64,000 nucleotides of DNA from Phymatolithon calcareum (taxonomy: Eukaryota > Rhodophyta > Florideophyceae > Hapalidiales): contig OZ345379.1 in assembly GCA_977006965.1 (NCBI GenBank), forward strand, positions 1,302,001 to 1,366,000. The letters run 5' to 3'. Shown here piece after piece: positions 32,841 through 44,093 of this stretch. The position numbers and the translations under genes are program-made. The notes under the pieces are model-generated. The model was given only the letters and a program-made list of their open reading frames with translations, had not been told where the DNA came from and made no database searches. The number at the start of each line of letters is the position of its first letter. Position 1 is the stretch's first letter.

Positions 32841-35800
32841 CTATCCCATACGAGGGGGATAGCCGTCTTCTCTTGTCAATACGAAGAATGGACTCCCTGT
32901 GGACGGGTCGAAGCTCGGTACATGATCTATCGAACATCTTGAAGCAGATAGACTGCAAGACGCTGCATCACAGATTCTAATTAATGCTGTCCGCTGTACA
33001 GTACTGTCGAGCGTTAAAAAAGACATCTTGCGACCGATCACGTATCTATTTCTACCATGCATGACATCATGAAGAGTCGGTACGTATTTTTGGGGATAGC
33101 AGGGAAGCACAGCTGCCCAGTGATCACAGTTTCCAGTTTGGTTGTCCCTCGTGAAATATGCAATGGCTCTCCACAGTAGGAATCCATCGCTTCCTCGTGA
33201 TGCTAGGTCGTGCGTGACGGATCTTTGGCACACGACTGGAAAATGAGCAGACATGAAGTTGGAATAAAGGCATGGAACGTAGAGTATATCCCCTACGTTG
33301 AGAATTGAATGGAGAACACCGTTTTTGAGTATGGAGCGAGCGATGTCACCAAAAATAATCACAGGGGCGCACCTCACAGCTTGGAAGATCTTGGAGAACT
33401 CCTTAAAAATAAATCTTCGACGCTCGTTAGAAACTACGGTGTGCATGTGCACCATCTCAACGTTCTGCTCTAAAGTCCAAGTAAGCAATTTGTCTTTGTC
33501 TGATCGAGGTGCCAGTATGGACTTTGACTGCATGTGAAGGAGGGAAGGAACGCAACATGCCGGCCCGAGCGCGCTGCGCACCATTTGTACATGTGTCTTG
33601 GTAAGTACTCCTTGAAGTTGGATTATTGCCTCCTGGCCTGCCAACAGGCGGAAACAACCTCGAGAAAGATTGGGATCGCCGGTCAATGCACCATGCACTT
33701 GCATTGACAGGCGTCCCTGCCAATCCGAAAACGCCGCGCTTTGGACGGATTGCAACTGCACATCCTTATTATTGGACTGCTTGATCGCTCGTTTCAGGGT
33801 CTGATGCGCTTTTTCTAGAACAAGCTCACCGACTCTAGATATTAGGCCTATCATCGGGAGTGTGGCTTGAACGAGCTCGGTAAGGCGGTGAACATTTGGC
33901 TTGTCGATATTCTTAACAGCGATCAAACGGTCTCGGTACTCCTGATTCAGCTCCGTTCTGCGAGCTCTGCCTGTCCTGTCGTTATGTAAAGCGTTTAGGT
34001 CATCATCTCTCATTTCACATAGAGCTTGTACACGACTTAAGTGCAGCGCCGTTTCGTGTTGGACTGAGGCAAGGAAATGTTTTGAAAGTCCTTTAGACCT
34101 CGCTGAATCACTCTGATTCCAGAGCATAGCAATAAGACCAGAACAGGACCGCACCAGTGCTATCGATTCGAGGCACCTGTCCGATACTTTTGATGGGCTA
34201 GATGGGTTAGATTCAAATGCACGAATAAAGCCTGAGTGTGCAACAAGAGAAAGGGCATAAAGTTCTGTCATCGACATAGAGAACAAAGCCTTCTTATTCG
34301 AATCAAACAACTTATTTTGAGTTGGTAACCCGCATTCGGAGAGAAGCCCCAAGATGTACAGCTCTGTGGCATCACGAAGGGATTTTGCTGGCAGTAGGCG
34401 GAATGCAGTGTTTACGCAATCTCTGAAGTGCCCTGTGAGGAGATGATCGGGAGCAACTAGGCAGGACCTGTATGGGTCTAAGTGTGCGGTAAGGATACGT
34501 TTTCCACCGCGTGTTGTTGGGATGGAATTACGAGTAGAAATAATTGCCGACCGGAGCTCGTGAAGTGGAAGAAGGAATCCATCTGGTGGTGAAGACATGC
34601 CGAGTAGACGGCAAGTTTCTTCCCCGGCGTCACTGTCCCGCACCGCACAATGCTGGAAAAATCCTCTTGCAGTGTTTGATATAGACGTGTGGAAGCCTTG
34701 TCGAGTGTATCGGCTTCCTAGAACTGTAGATGACTTGCGTACAAACCGGCATAAGTGGCAGCATGCGCTGCCGGTATGGCCCAATACATCAAGAGCAGAA
34801 TTGAGGGCAGGAGTGTCCTCTATGAAGCCGACGAGATCCAAAAAGATTCGAATGGGATTTCCGTATGCGTCAATGTCCTCAAACCCTTCTACCATTCCCC
34901 GAATAATATCTTCCTGAATTCTCTGGAATATTACTTCGCTTTTAGTTCCAGGTGGCGTGAGGCTGAGAATACGAACTGCGGAGGCAGACTGTCTCGCTTT
35001 TGTGGGAAGGTTTATACAGACAAGGTAAAATCCATCCCCGGAGGCAGATTTTCCTGAAGTAATCTCGAAGCCGTCCCAATACAGAAGAAATCTGTAAATA
35101 AAATAGCGCTCGCCGGAGTCCAAGATACCGTGGCTACTAACCGGTTCGAACTTGTCGGCACCTCGTTGATGAGAATGAGTATCAATGAGGACAACTTTAC
35201 GGACATCGCGATGCTGCATCGTGTCCGTGACACCGAGGGGGGAAGAACCGCAGAGTTGCGACGACGGTTGACGATTTATCTGGACTGTAGCCTGGTTTGG
35301 AATCCAGAAAATGTGCCTGTCGCGTTCCTCTTCCTCCGCCCAGAACCTATGCACAAGTACAATGCGCGATACAGAAGCAGTCTCGGAAGAGCAGGGCTGT
35401 AGGAGTGTTAAAAGATCTCCAGGCTTGACGAGAGGTTTTTCCCAATTTAACCAAGCTTCTTCCATCTGGATCCGTCGCTCAGAGAGAGCCGTGCGTCGAA
35501 GTCGGACTGCTTCGCGCATAAAAGGAGTAACTGTCTTCTGTATTGCATCAGACCTCGACACGTCAGGAATTTCCACGTCATTTTCGCTCTGGTCATGCTC
35601 CTGGACTGGAATATTGGGAACATGGACGTCTACGGCATCGGATGGGGAAGTGTATGAGGCAAACATAAGATGGCGTATAATTGACGAATCTCGTCCGGAG
35701 ATATGGTCAGGAATATCCGAAATGAACTGCTGATCTTGTCTTCGGCTTTCATGATGTACAGTCCAAATGTGAACGATAGTGCCGGTAAGTTTGTTCCTGC

Positions 35801-37076
35801 TGTCCGAGCTGTGGGTTCCGAAATTTTCCAAAAATTGTGCCCGCAAGCTTGTGGAGCCCATGAACTCAATAGACAGTGAGTCACCCACTTCTGCGAATTC
35901 GCCGGAAGGTGATGCCCTCCCACTGCAATCTACTGATACAAATGCACGGTCGCCATAAAACCAGGGCCTCGCGGAAACAATCGGCCAGATATCGATGCAT
36001 TCTTCCCCTGGTGTCGCGTATGCAAGGCTTGTGCTTCTCATTAATTGAAATACAGGTTCGCAGGATACGTCCGCTCTCGCATACTCGCTTGGCAGTATTA
36101 TATGCACGGGTGCGAGCAGTGTACCATCCGGATTGTGCGATCTTGGGCGAGCACCTGATTTGAGAATGCACATTTTCTCCATGAATGTGCTTCCTCGAAC
36201 AGTCAGCTGCGTGAGTAAAATCGGCATGAACCTCCTGAACAAAGTGCTGTAGTGTGGTAGCACGTCGATAAGCTGTTTTGGAAGATCTTCTCCAGTATCT
36301 TTCCGCCAAGATTTCTCTTTGAGCCTTAGAAATGTATCCGCAATTATTCGCATGGCCTGGTATTGTCCCTTCGTTAATCTGAGGCTCCCATTTGTTACCA
36401 ACAATCCCCAAATCACGCGCCAGTTGCTCGATGCTAGAGTAACCGGATGAACGGTTGTCGTTCTAGACAAGACTTGCTCTTCGGACACATCGGTAGGGTG
36501 CTCCTCGTTCACATTCAGGAGCTCGATGAGACCAGCGGATTCCCCAAGCATACCGACAGCCGGGTTTTCCATTAAGTTGTTATCTTCGTCACGGATGGGC
36601 TCATCCTGAAATGTCTCATCATACTGTTCGTCGTCTCTTGAAGAATGTAGCGCGATGTCAAGGCCAATATCTAAGTCCAATTCGTCATGGGACTGATGCA
36701 GGGGACTCGTCCTCTTTATCGAATTTGGTAAAGAGTTCGCCATCGACGTTTCAACATCATGGTTTCCAGAAGTGCAAACTTGGTGAGATACATGTGCCGG
36801 AGAGTATGGTGTTGAAAGAGATCCTGGCTGTGACTGTGCAAGCGTTTCTCGAGCAGATTGCGGTCTTTCTTTCGGAAAACGTTTTGGTTGTGGTGTAAAA
36901 TGAGGTTGAAAGACTTGACTCCCCTGAGGGATCCGAGAAAATCTCACTTGCCCCATTCGATTGCCATAAGAAGTTTCCGAACTACCCACTGGAACTCTGG
37001 GGCCATGAGGGTTATTCGCGTCACTGAAACGAAACCGGCTTCTTCTAGTCTTTGTTTTCGACCTAGACGGGGCCAT
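32841..37076 (-). CDS. Large DDE transposase-like protein, CACTA/Plavaka or KDZ type
   Basis: ATG at 37076, 1411 residues without an intron or stop. The N-terminus (1-200) is basic and low in complexity. The core shows a TNP2-like order: LYWDGFEITSGKSASGDGFY (first acidic residue near D668), ILSLTPPGTKSEV, FIEDTP with a following CHLCRF zinc pair (near 773-776), APDHLLTGHFRDCVN (near 877), and ELVLEKAHQTLKRAIKQSNN (Glu near 1084). This is the pattern of transposases that cut and paste large DNA elements. The tail (1200-1411) is less conserved. The intact length suggests recent activity or domestication. I found no clear terminal repeats. Family placement is by motif memory, so CACTA versus KDZ is unsettled. 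Confidence 0.65.
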   Translation of the reverse strand: MAPSRSKTKTRRSRFRFSDANNPHGPRVPVGSSETSYGNRMGQVRFSRIPQGSQVFQPHFTPQPKRFPKERPQSARETLAQSQPGSLSTPYSPAHVSHQVCTSGNHDVETSMANSLPNSIKRTSPLHQSHDELDLDIGLDIALHSSRDDEQYDETFQDEPIRDEDNNLMENPAVGMLGESAGLIELLNVNEEHPTDVSEEQVLSRTTTVHPVTLASSNWRVIWGLLVTNGSLRLTKGQYQAMRIIADTFLRLKEKSWRKDTGEDLPKQLIDVLPHYSTLFRRFMPILLTQLTVRGSTFMEKMCILKSGARPRSHNPDGTLLAPVHIILPSEYARADVSCEPVFQLMRSTSLAYATPGEECIDIWPIVSARPWFYGDRAFVSVDCSGRASPSGEFAEVGDSLSIEFMGSTSLRAQFLENFGTHSSDSRNKLTGTIVHIWTVHHESRRQDQQFISDIPDHISGRDSSIIRHLMFASYTSPSDAVDVHVPNIPVQEHDQSENDVEIPDVSRSDAIQKTVTPFMREAVRLRRTALSERRIQMEEAWLNWEKPLVKPGDLLTLLQPCSSETASVSRIVLVHRFWAEEEERDRHIFWIPNQATVQINRQPSSQLCGSSPLGVTDTMQHRDVRKVVLIDTHSHQRGADKFEPVSSHGILDSGERYFIYRFLLYWDGFEITSGKSASGDGFYLVCINLPTKARQSASAVRILSLTPPGTKSEVIFQRIQEDIIRGMVEGFEDIDAYGNPIRIFLDLVGFIEDTPALNSALDVLGHTGSACCHLCRFVRKSSTVLGSRYTRQGFHTSISNTARGFFQHCAVRDSDAGEETCRLLGMSSPPDGFLLPLHELRSAIISTRNSIPTTRGGKRILTAHLDPYRSCLVAPDHLLTGHFRDCVNTAFRLLPAKSLRDATELYILGLLSECGLPTQNKLFDSNKKALFSMSMTELYALSLVAHSGFIRAFESNPSSPSKVSDRCLESIALVRSCSGLIAMLWNQSDSARSKGLSKHFLASVQHETALHLSRVQALCEMRDDDLNALHNDRTGRARRTELNQEYRDRLIAVKNIDKPNVHRLTELVQATLPMIGLISRVGELVLEKAHQTLKRAIKQSNNKDVQLQSVQSAAFSDWQGRLSMQVHGALTGDPNLSRGCFRLLAGQEAIIQLQGVLTKTHVQMVRSALGPACCVPSLLHMQSKSILAPRSDKDKLLTWTLEQNVEMVHMHTVVSNERRRFIFKEFSKIFQAVRCAPVIIFGDIARSILKNGVLHSILNVGDILYVPCLYSNFMSAHFPVVCQRSVTHDLASRGSDGFLLWRAIAYFTRDNQTGNCDHWAAVLPCYPQKYVPTLHDVMHGRNRYVIGRKMSFLTLDSTVQRTALIRICDAASCSLSASRCSIDHVPSFDPSTGSPFFVLTREDGYPPRMG

Positions 37077-37564
37077 GTCAGAGAATCGTTACCGTTTCGT
37101 CCAATTATTCATGTCTTCGAATCTAGCGATCGCTAGATGACAGCGAGCGCTTCGCAGTCGGAATTTCCTTGAATCCTTTCCTATGGCTATGCACACGTCT
37201 CTGCTTACAGTCCTTTCTCTGTGTGTGCATCTATCAAGAATACGTTATGTATGTCATGGCGTAAAGTTTTCATCTTCGCGCATCAATTGTTCTGCTTGAG
37301 CAGAACATACGATCTGTGGAAACACATAGTGCAAATGTGAACAGCCCATGACTGGAAGGCCATGAGGGCGTAGAACATATCAAATGTATGATACTTAATG
37401 AAAGGAGTTACATTTCCGCGATGCAACGCATGCGTTGCATGTTTTGTTTTATCCACAGGCCTAAGCTTAGGGCCGGCAGGTCCTTCAATTGTTTCCACTG
37501 CCGCCACCTTAACCGAATATAGGTTTGTGAATATCCTCTTTCATCGTTGGAATTCGTTTTACGC
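37077..37564. other. Divergent intergenic region between two ORFs
   Basis: Contains the palindrome-like AGCGATCGCT near 37124 and no reading frame worth calling. It would hold the promoters of both the minus-strand transposase and the plus-strand ORF. Confidence 0.35.
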
Positions 37565-38719
37565 ATGACAGGAAGCACTGATCGGTCTCCTAATGCAAGC
37601 TGTTGCAATGAAACAGCCGCGAAACTGCAGGGGCGACGACTGCAAAATCAATTCGAGACCTTAAAGTCTCGTCCCCAAGCATCTGGAGAAGGCGACCAAG
37701 ATCAGATCGCTCGGCTGCAGAGCTCTCATGTTGCACTCGCAAAACAAGTCCAGAAAATTCAAGACGAGATGCGCCGGACACAAGTTACTCACATGAGCGA
37801 GCGATTGGCGATAAGAAATCACCTTCAGGCCACAGATGATGATTGCATAGCTAGAACGATAACATTCGCTCGAATTCGCGCCTCGAAGACTCTGCGAGGT
37901 CCCTGCACTGAGCTTTCACGCAAAACCACCGGATTGGTCCAGTCCAATACTATTGTTCCCGTTCTTCTAAGATCCCAATCGACGGACTGTACTCTACTCG
38001 ATTTCCAAGTTCTAGCTCTAAAGCTACTATCCGAGTCGGAGTCCACATGCTATGCGCTTCCATCAGAGTACCATATCAAGTTCCCCAGCCTCTCCCAGTG
38101 CATGCGTCTCATAATTGTGTTTCCAACGTATGCCAGTCTCTGTCAGGCCCTCCAGATGGACATGGACACTAGAGAATTTGGAGTCTATCGAGAGAAGTCG
38201 GCTAATACTGGAAAATCTAGGCAAATTCGAGCAGTTCAAGTTCTCGGAAGTCACGTGATTATTTCTACCACGCGCAGTATTGTCCTGGGATGCATCACAC
38301 CGACGAAAGATGGTCCTGTCTTCGTCTCCACACTGTTCCAGGAGACTACGACTTGGACGGAGGGTTGGGAGAGCGATTTCACCTTCCGTAGTCAGCCCAA
38401 TTCAACATTCTCTACAAGAACACGGCTGAGAGAAGAGAACGATCTCTCCAGAAAACAATCGGGTGAGGATGTATCCAACATATTGGAAAGTGACCATGAC
38501 CAATTTTTCTGTCTTACTTGGGATAGAGTACATGGTTCTGAAAACTGCAGTTCGTCAGCAGGTACAATACCAGGATCATTGAGAAGCCTATTTCCAGCGG
38601 TCGTGTTGAGAAGTAATGCCCTGGTTAGAAGCACTCGAAGAATTTTTAGAAATCCGTTAGGGCCGCCCACAAATTCGAATCTATGCACGTTCCTGACGAC
38701 ACCCACACTTTACAACTAA
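37565..38719 (+). CDS. Unrecognised 384-residue protein
   Basis: The first ATG in the frame is at 37565 (MTGSTDRSPNASCCNETAAK). Residues 20-90 are rich in Gln, Arg, Lys and Glu and could form a coiled coil (QIARLQSSHVALAKQVQKIQ). The middle and C-terminal parts look globular, with several Thr/Ser stretches, and no known domain. It is head-to-head with the DDE transposase-like gene 490 bases away, so it may be an accessory ORF of the same element. The frame is open over 1.1 kb, which is unlikely by chance. Confidence 0.5.
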   Translation: MTGSTDRSPNASCCNETAAKLQGRRLQNQFETLKSRPQASGEGDQDQIARLQSSHVALAKQVQKIQDEMRRTQVTHMSERLAIRNHLQATDDDCIARTITFARIRASKTLRGPCTELSRKTTGLVQSNTIVPVLLRSQSTDCTLLDFQVLALKLLSESESTCYALPSEYHIKFPSLSQCMRLIIVFPTYASLCQALQMDMDTREFGVYREKSANTGKSRQIRAVQVLGSHVIISTTRSIVLGCITPTKDGPVFVSTLFQETTTWTEGWESDFTFRSQPNSTFSTRTRLREENDLSRKQSGEDVSNILESDHDQFFCLTWDRVHGSENCSSSAGTIPGSLRSLFPAVVLRSNALVRSTRRIFRNPLGPPTNSNLCTFLTTPTLYN

Positions 38720-39119
38720 AAAAATGCTTGGGTGGCGAGATTTTCGACGACGGTATTTTTTGTGTACACCCTAGATAACGCGAATCGTGGTTTACATGTC
38801 TGCAGTGTTTCACAAGAAAAATCAAACATTTATAAAAGCCTGGGAATATTATCTGCTCTGCAAGCACCACAATATATCCTTCGACAGAGCAGATCGTTAT
38901 TCCAGATTCACGTAAACTTCAATGGAGGAAGCTCTAGCCCTTCCAGCCGGACTTGGCCGCTGACTACATCTTCGATCACAAACAATCGTAAGAGCAACAC
39001 AATAGATCTCGACCATTACAACAACAATACTAACCGCGTGCACAAAGAGAGACTGTCAGATTTTCGCGAACTTGATTGCCAACGCTGCACGCTACAATGA
39101 CATTGCAATCGGACCCGCC

Positions 39120-41180
39120 TCACTGTGGACGTCCGCTCATCCAACGTCGGTTTCGATCTCGGGGAGCAATTCCATCTGTGGGAAACGATGCAGCCTCTGT
39201 CGCGACATTTGCCCCTCGAGGCGATGGAGGGACGGGTGACGCCATGACCTTGTCATACTCGTTTTGCGATATGAACATCCTCTTTTCGAGCTGCGTCTTT
39301 GCCGCAATCGAATCTTCCGTAATTTTCGTCGACGCGAACATCTCATGATCTTCTACGTCTCGATGAATGGCTTCTCCTAGAGCGATGACCTCGACAGTCT
39401 CGATAGCCATATCAAGACTGAGACGAATAAGACCACGGATCGCTATCGCCAACACATGAATCGCTCGCAAAGATAACCCGGAAATGGAATGCAAGGAGCG
39501 GAAGTCCTTTACTCGAAATCTCTCCATCAACAGATCTTGGGCGATGTCGTGTAGCCAATGGTCTTCTTCCCACTGCAACACGACCTTCTCGTTTGACGTG
39601 GCACCAGGGTCACGACGGAGCTCCCTTGAGTAGCGTAGGGTTATCTTCAAACACGAGAAGTCGTCTTTGAGCTTCTTTAGTTTGGCTTGGTTTGTGTCCG
39701 GACCATTGAAAGACCCACCCGCCATTTCATGAATACATTTGGTATCCCCGACATCAGCAAAGGAAATATCCCATATAGTTCCTGCTTGTGTAGCGGGCAT
39801 CTTCAGCTCTTCTTTCGCCTTTTCGTCTTTGAACACGATTTCATACCCATCGTCCCTTGCCTTCTTGTATGCTTCGTTCAAAGTCACGCCCTCTTCCCTG
39901 CTCTCAATGTAGTTCGTGCGAATGAACTCACTGAGAAACATAACTCGTCTGTGCAGGAATTTCCGCGTCTCCGTTCGAGTGTGATTGAGAAAGTCGTACC
40001 AGTGCTTGCGGAGCTTCATCACGACGGCGACACGCTTCTCTTCCCGTAAGAACGCGTCCTTCTCTACAGATGTTAAGGGAGCCGGAGTAGTAACGCCACT
40101 ATTCGCATGACCGGTCATCTGCGCACGTCCATCGCTAGCTCTAGATCTCTTCAACGCCTCTACTGCCTCCGCTCGTGACGCTCTGGACGTGAGGTTTAAC
40201 GAGAGGGAGGACTGTGAGGAGGTACCCGGAGCGCTTCCTCGCTCTAACGCTGCGACACAAGAGCTTGTCGGAGTTACAGATCTGGATATGGAGCGACGCC
40301 GGCGCTTGGCCTTAGGCTGCACGCCAATCGGATCCAGCTTTCCCATAATTCTCAAGATAGTGGCACGAACGGCGTTTTCGGGGTGCATCGCCAGGATCCA
40401 AGATGGAGCTGTAGGAAGAAGCCCCTCTCCTGCCCTGGGCTGGCCAGCAGCACCAGTATAGAAAATTTCATTTCGCGCATGGTCAATAGCCGACATCCAC
40501 GCTTCTCGAATGAACATTGCATGCATATACGCAACACCCGGGGGGCTCTCCTTCCGTTTTTTGTTTTTTTGATCAGAGTAAGCCAAGAGAGCTAGTCCAG
40601 ACCCCTTCATGATTGTCTCCTTGTCCTCCTGAAGAGCTTCAAGCGTCGCGGTTGGAATGTAGCACTGAGCATTAGGAAGATTCAACCCAAAACTAGCCAC
40701 GGTAAGGATGCAAGTCAGCTGTACCAGAGGAACAATCTTGTTCGCGCCCATTAACGCTTCATCGAACTTTTCCAACGGAACATCGACGGCATTTCGGTTT
40801 TTGCTGCAATCTACGCACAGCAGGTCATCCGCGATTACTTCTGTGCTGCTGTCTCTCAGATGGGTGATCGTATCGGCAAGGTCTCTCTGCAAATCGATAA
40901 CTGCCTTTACGTTGTCAAGTACGGAGACGATATCGGCGTGCAGCTGGTCGTGCATGAGGCGAAGGGCTAGAGAGCAAGCTCCATGGTTCGTGGGCGGCGG
41001 CGGATCCATGTCGCCAAACTCTTCGTGCATGTACTCGTCCGCCATTACCGTAGAGCTTTCCAATCGCTGAGTGCGTTCGGAGAGAACCGCGTTTCTCAGG
41101 TTTAACTCTGCAACCGGTACCGGACGGACGCGCTGGGCGATTCGAACATCTTCGGTTGGGGGGACTTCTCGCCAGCTCAT
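39120..41180 (-). CDS. Unrecognised 686-residue protein, possible second ORF of a mobile element
   Basis: The first ATG is at 41180 (MSWREVPPTEDVRIAQ). The frame also runs upstream of it without an ATG. The N-terminal half is helical, with CVDCSKNRN near residue 125. A basic, Ser/Arg-rich linker with KAKRRRR near residue 305 looks like a nuclear localisation signal. The C-terminal half is again helical, with VKDFRSLHSISGLSLRAIHV. No enzyme motif is recognised. The nuclear-type signal and the position next to the DDE gene fit a DNA-binding accessory protein, but this is inference. Confidence 0.55.
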   Translation of the reverse strand: MSWREVPPTEDVRIAQRVRPVPVAELNLRNAVLSERTQRLESSTVMADEYMHEEFGDMDPPPPTNHGACSLALRLMHDQLHADIVSVLDNVKAVIDLQRDLADTITHLRDSSTEVIADDLLCVDCSKNRNAVDVPLEKFDEALMGANKIVPLVQLTCILTVASFGLNLPNAQCYIPTATLEALQEDKETIMKGSGLALLAYSDQKNKKRKESPPGVAYMHAMFIREAWMSAIDHARNEIFYTGAAGQPRAGEGLLPTAPSWILAMHPENAVRATILRIMGKLDPIGVQPKAKRRRRSISRSVTPTSSCVAALERGSAPGTSSQSSLSLNLTSRASRAEAVEALKRSRASDGRAQMTGHANSGVTTPAPLTSVEKDAFLREEKRVAVVMKLRKHWYDFLNHTRTETRKFLHRRVMFLSEFIRTNYIESREEGVTLNEAYKKARDDGYEIVFKDEKAKEELKMPATQAGTIWDISFADVGDTKCIHEMAGGSFNGPDTNQAKLKKLKDDFSCLKITLRYSRELRRDPGATSNEKVVLQWEEDHWLHDIAQDLLMERFRVKDFRSLHSISGLSLRAIHVLAIAIRGLIRLSLDMAIETVEVIALGEAIHRDVEDHEMFASTKITEDSIAAKTQLEKRMFISQNEYDKVMASPVPPSPRGANVATEAASFPTDGIAPRDRNRRWMSGRPQ

Positions 41181-41493
41181 CTTTGTATCGTCCCTAGAGG
41201 GTCCTCCTGGGGCCACGTTAACGGTGACAGAATCCTTGCTTCATGCGTCAGGATGAGTATCCTCTCCGTGTCTGACATCACAGTCCCATGCATTACGCTA
41301 TTCTTTATTCGCATGACCTGGACTGCGATCTGTTAGTGCGCGTACGAGGATCTGAACAAGTACAGTACCAATGAGGGAGCTCATCAGATTGTGCATCACC
41401 GCAGCGATGTAAAATAGACCACTCTAAAATTTAATCAAATTATTGACCCAGATGTTCGCTGCCCTAACTCTTTAGATTCATCTTGTCCGGGAA

Positions 41494-41630
41494 ATATGGT
41501 TGTGCACTGCTATGCACTGGGGGAGCACGGCAGAATTTTGGCCCGACAATTATTTGGTTTACTTGGGCCAAATGCTTCTGTGCTTCCCAGGTGTGAGAAA
41601 ACATCTGTTCATGGCAGTGCACAACTATAT
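41494..41630. repeat. 21-bp inverted repeat with 95-base spacer
   Basis: Left arm ATATGGTTGTGCACTGCTATG (41494-41514, given here to 21 bases only as its motif) and right arm at 41610-41630 are inverted copies with two mismatches. The arm core GTTGTGCACTGC is exact. It may be a hairpin or a small MITE. I see no target duplication. Confidence 0.55.
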
Positions 41631-43429
41631 GATTTGTTCCCCTGTAAATGCATCCATTCAGAATTGGAATCGCTATCGGAACATTTGAAAAGGACGAAAT
41701 ATTGTTTCAAAACTAGTTCCTGGAGCGCATCTATGTACATGCGCGCGAGCGTATGCTTCCCTCGGAGGCTAAGGCTCGCCTCCTCCGTCGGGGGTATATA
41801 AGCAACCCACGTTACCTCTATAGGCTATCCAATGCAATTATCTTGTTCCTGACCGAAGCCGAACCTCAATTGCTCGTTTCGTTCAAAATTCCACCCTGGT
41901 ACCTTGACGTTCTTCGATCCGACGGATATTTTCCAGCCCAAGAACACCGGCGTATAAGGCTCAGCTTATCTTCCTTGTTCATGACTCCTAATGCTGCATG
42001 TAATGGGCGCCTTATCCAATGGAACGCAATTTGAACTATTATTTCATTTTTTCACTTTGCGCTCTACCACGAAAGCGATTGCTAACTATACTCTTTCCTG
42101 TGTCATTGATCTCTCTTGGCTCCAGACCATGGCGACTAGCATTCGTAACGGATATAAAAGGATCGCTAATGAAGTTCTCGTCAACTGTGACGCTTAAGAG
42201 TTTGCTGAGGAAGAAGATATGCCCAACATGATGGTAAGAGCAGCAAGGGCTTATAAACACGTTTCAGGGCTGGTCTGGATATACCAGCGCCACGAATAGA
42301 TCCCCGTTTCTGTGTAGATTGTTCTTTGAGCTGCTGTTCGCAGCTGTGCATCACCGTTTAGCCCAACTTTCCTATTGATGTGCAGGTTGTTTGAACTAAC
42401 TTTCTCATCCCTCTCAAACTTTCTTATGCTTTTCAAACCTGGACAGGGATCACTACGCTTCATATTCAAATCCACATATCTTTTTCAATGGCTCATGTTC
42501 ATCGCGGCAACAGAAATGGCCTACCGCATTTCGCAGGTACGTGCATATACATGGTCCTAAAGTAAGCATGCTTTTCCGATCATGAATCTAAATTATGCGT
42601 TAAACCAGTTGTATTCATTTACTCCTGCTCCCTCATGGGAAACGAGCGTCCAGTTTCTTGTTCGTGCTAATCCTTCTCGCAAGGTCCGAAGCGCGCTTCG
42701 TAAGAATCTCACCATAATAAGTTTCTAAGATATAGACGCCGTTTGTACGTATTGTATTAGTCAGGTTCGTAGTTTGTGAGTGGAGAACACTTTCCACAAC
42801 CCATGGACGCGCTTTGGCAGCCAAGTGTACCCATTTTCATGCGCTGACAGAAAAATAAACTTGGCAATGCACATGTCGCGGTACCCTCTGTGACTACCTA
42901 AAGTCTTCCACCGACGAATACTGATGATGTGTTTTTGGTTGCGCTAGAAGTAATTTGCTCATCCAGTTCAATCTTTTACACATGACTGTCCACGCGTTCG
43001 TCCCTGTCCCTGTGGCATGAATAAACGAGTAGGAATGGCTGCCTGAATGTGTTCCTCACGCTGTGCCACAAACTGATGTACTCGCTATGACGAAGAAGCT
43101 CGACGTCAACTGAACATAGGGCAATTATTAATGTAGACACACAAGGCTCAACGGGACGGATCTGATTCTTACCAGCTGTGTCCAAGTGCACGCGCTTTCT
43201 CCGCTCAATTCCTGAGCGCAACCGGTCTCTAATGACTGCTCAAATCGCATCGGTTGGCGCGTCTGACGCCCGAAGAGTGGGCATTGTCCACACGTGACAG
43301 GACTTATTGCGCAGAAACGTTAACTTTTTTAACGGGTCCACGTACGTGAAATCGATCATATCGAAGCCTGTAATTGACAAGTCCGTACACACTATAAATC
43401 GAAGAAAAACGAGCGCCGTGCTCCCCCAG

Positions 43430-43540
43430 TGCTCAATTGAGGAAAAATGTGTCCTCAATTGAGCAAAAAATCCCGGCACATAGACACTAGAGATGGCCAT
43501 GTCGTGAATTTTTCCCACTTTTGGTGGCCATGTACGAATT
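43430..43540 (+). repeat. Dispersed repeat copy with a perfect 14-bp hairpin
   Basis: Arms TGCTCAATTGAGGA (43430-43443) and TCCTCAATTGAGCA (43452-43465) are perfect inverted copies around an 8-base loop. Next come GGCACATAGACACTAGAGATGG and CCACTTTTGGTGGCCATGTA as separate motifs, both matched on the minus strand at 29690-29640 and 28728-28683. This is the uninterrupted copy. Confidence 0.65.
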
Positions 43541-44093
43541 TCCTCGATCTATTTTGTACGGTCGTACACGTATTTTAGGCATTACAGTAGTTGGTATCGG
43601 ATTGAAAACCTTGATATTCTGTCATACAGCCAAAATGAGGTTAACAATCAGATATTCGTTAATATAAAAATAAGGGTCTTCAGTTTTAAGAACTGCAGTT
43701 TGTTTCCAGTTTTGCAGTCATGTAAATAACCTTAAATTTAGATATTTTTGAGTGATTTTTAGTCGGGAAAGATACTCCGATTTCAGTTCTGCAGGTATGT
43801 CAGTTAGAAGGGTTGCAGTTAGAAGGGGTATACTATACAGGTTTCTGTTCGTAATTCAAAAACGGTCCAGTGCGGACCAGGGCTGGCAAACAACCGTTAC
43901 AATGTGACAGCCGATGTGGAGACACAGCGCAAGCTCATTTTAGGAAATGTCTAAGCTCGTGATGTTTTTCCCCAAAAATTAAAGTCATAATCTTACATGA
44001 TTGAGTACGACCTTAATTTTTATTCGCGTTCGTTACCTTCATCGCGAATCATCTCAGTCGCGTGCAGGATATGTTAAGGCTAGAGAAGATGAA

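Larger units (their letters stand above)
41181..44093. other. Intergenic region with inverted repeats, no recognised gene
   Basis: Only short frames without motifs. A GGTATATAAG box at about 41793-41802 could serve a transcript, but nothing downstream is convincing. Two repeat features inside it are listed separately. Confidence 0.4.

Noticed and set aside
44001-44093. Longer start for the sulfotransferase
   Set aside because: The extension begins with TTG, has no ATG, and the membrane anchor fits the start at 44094.
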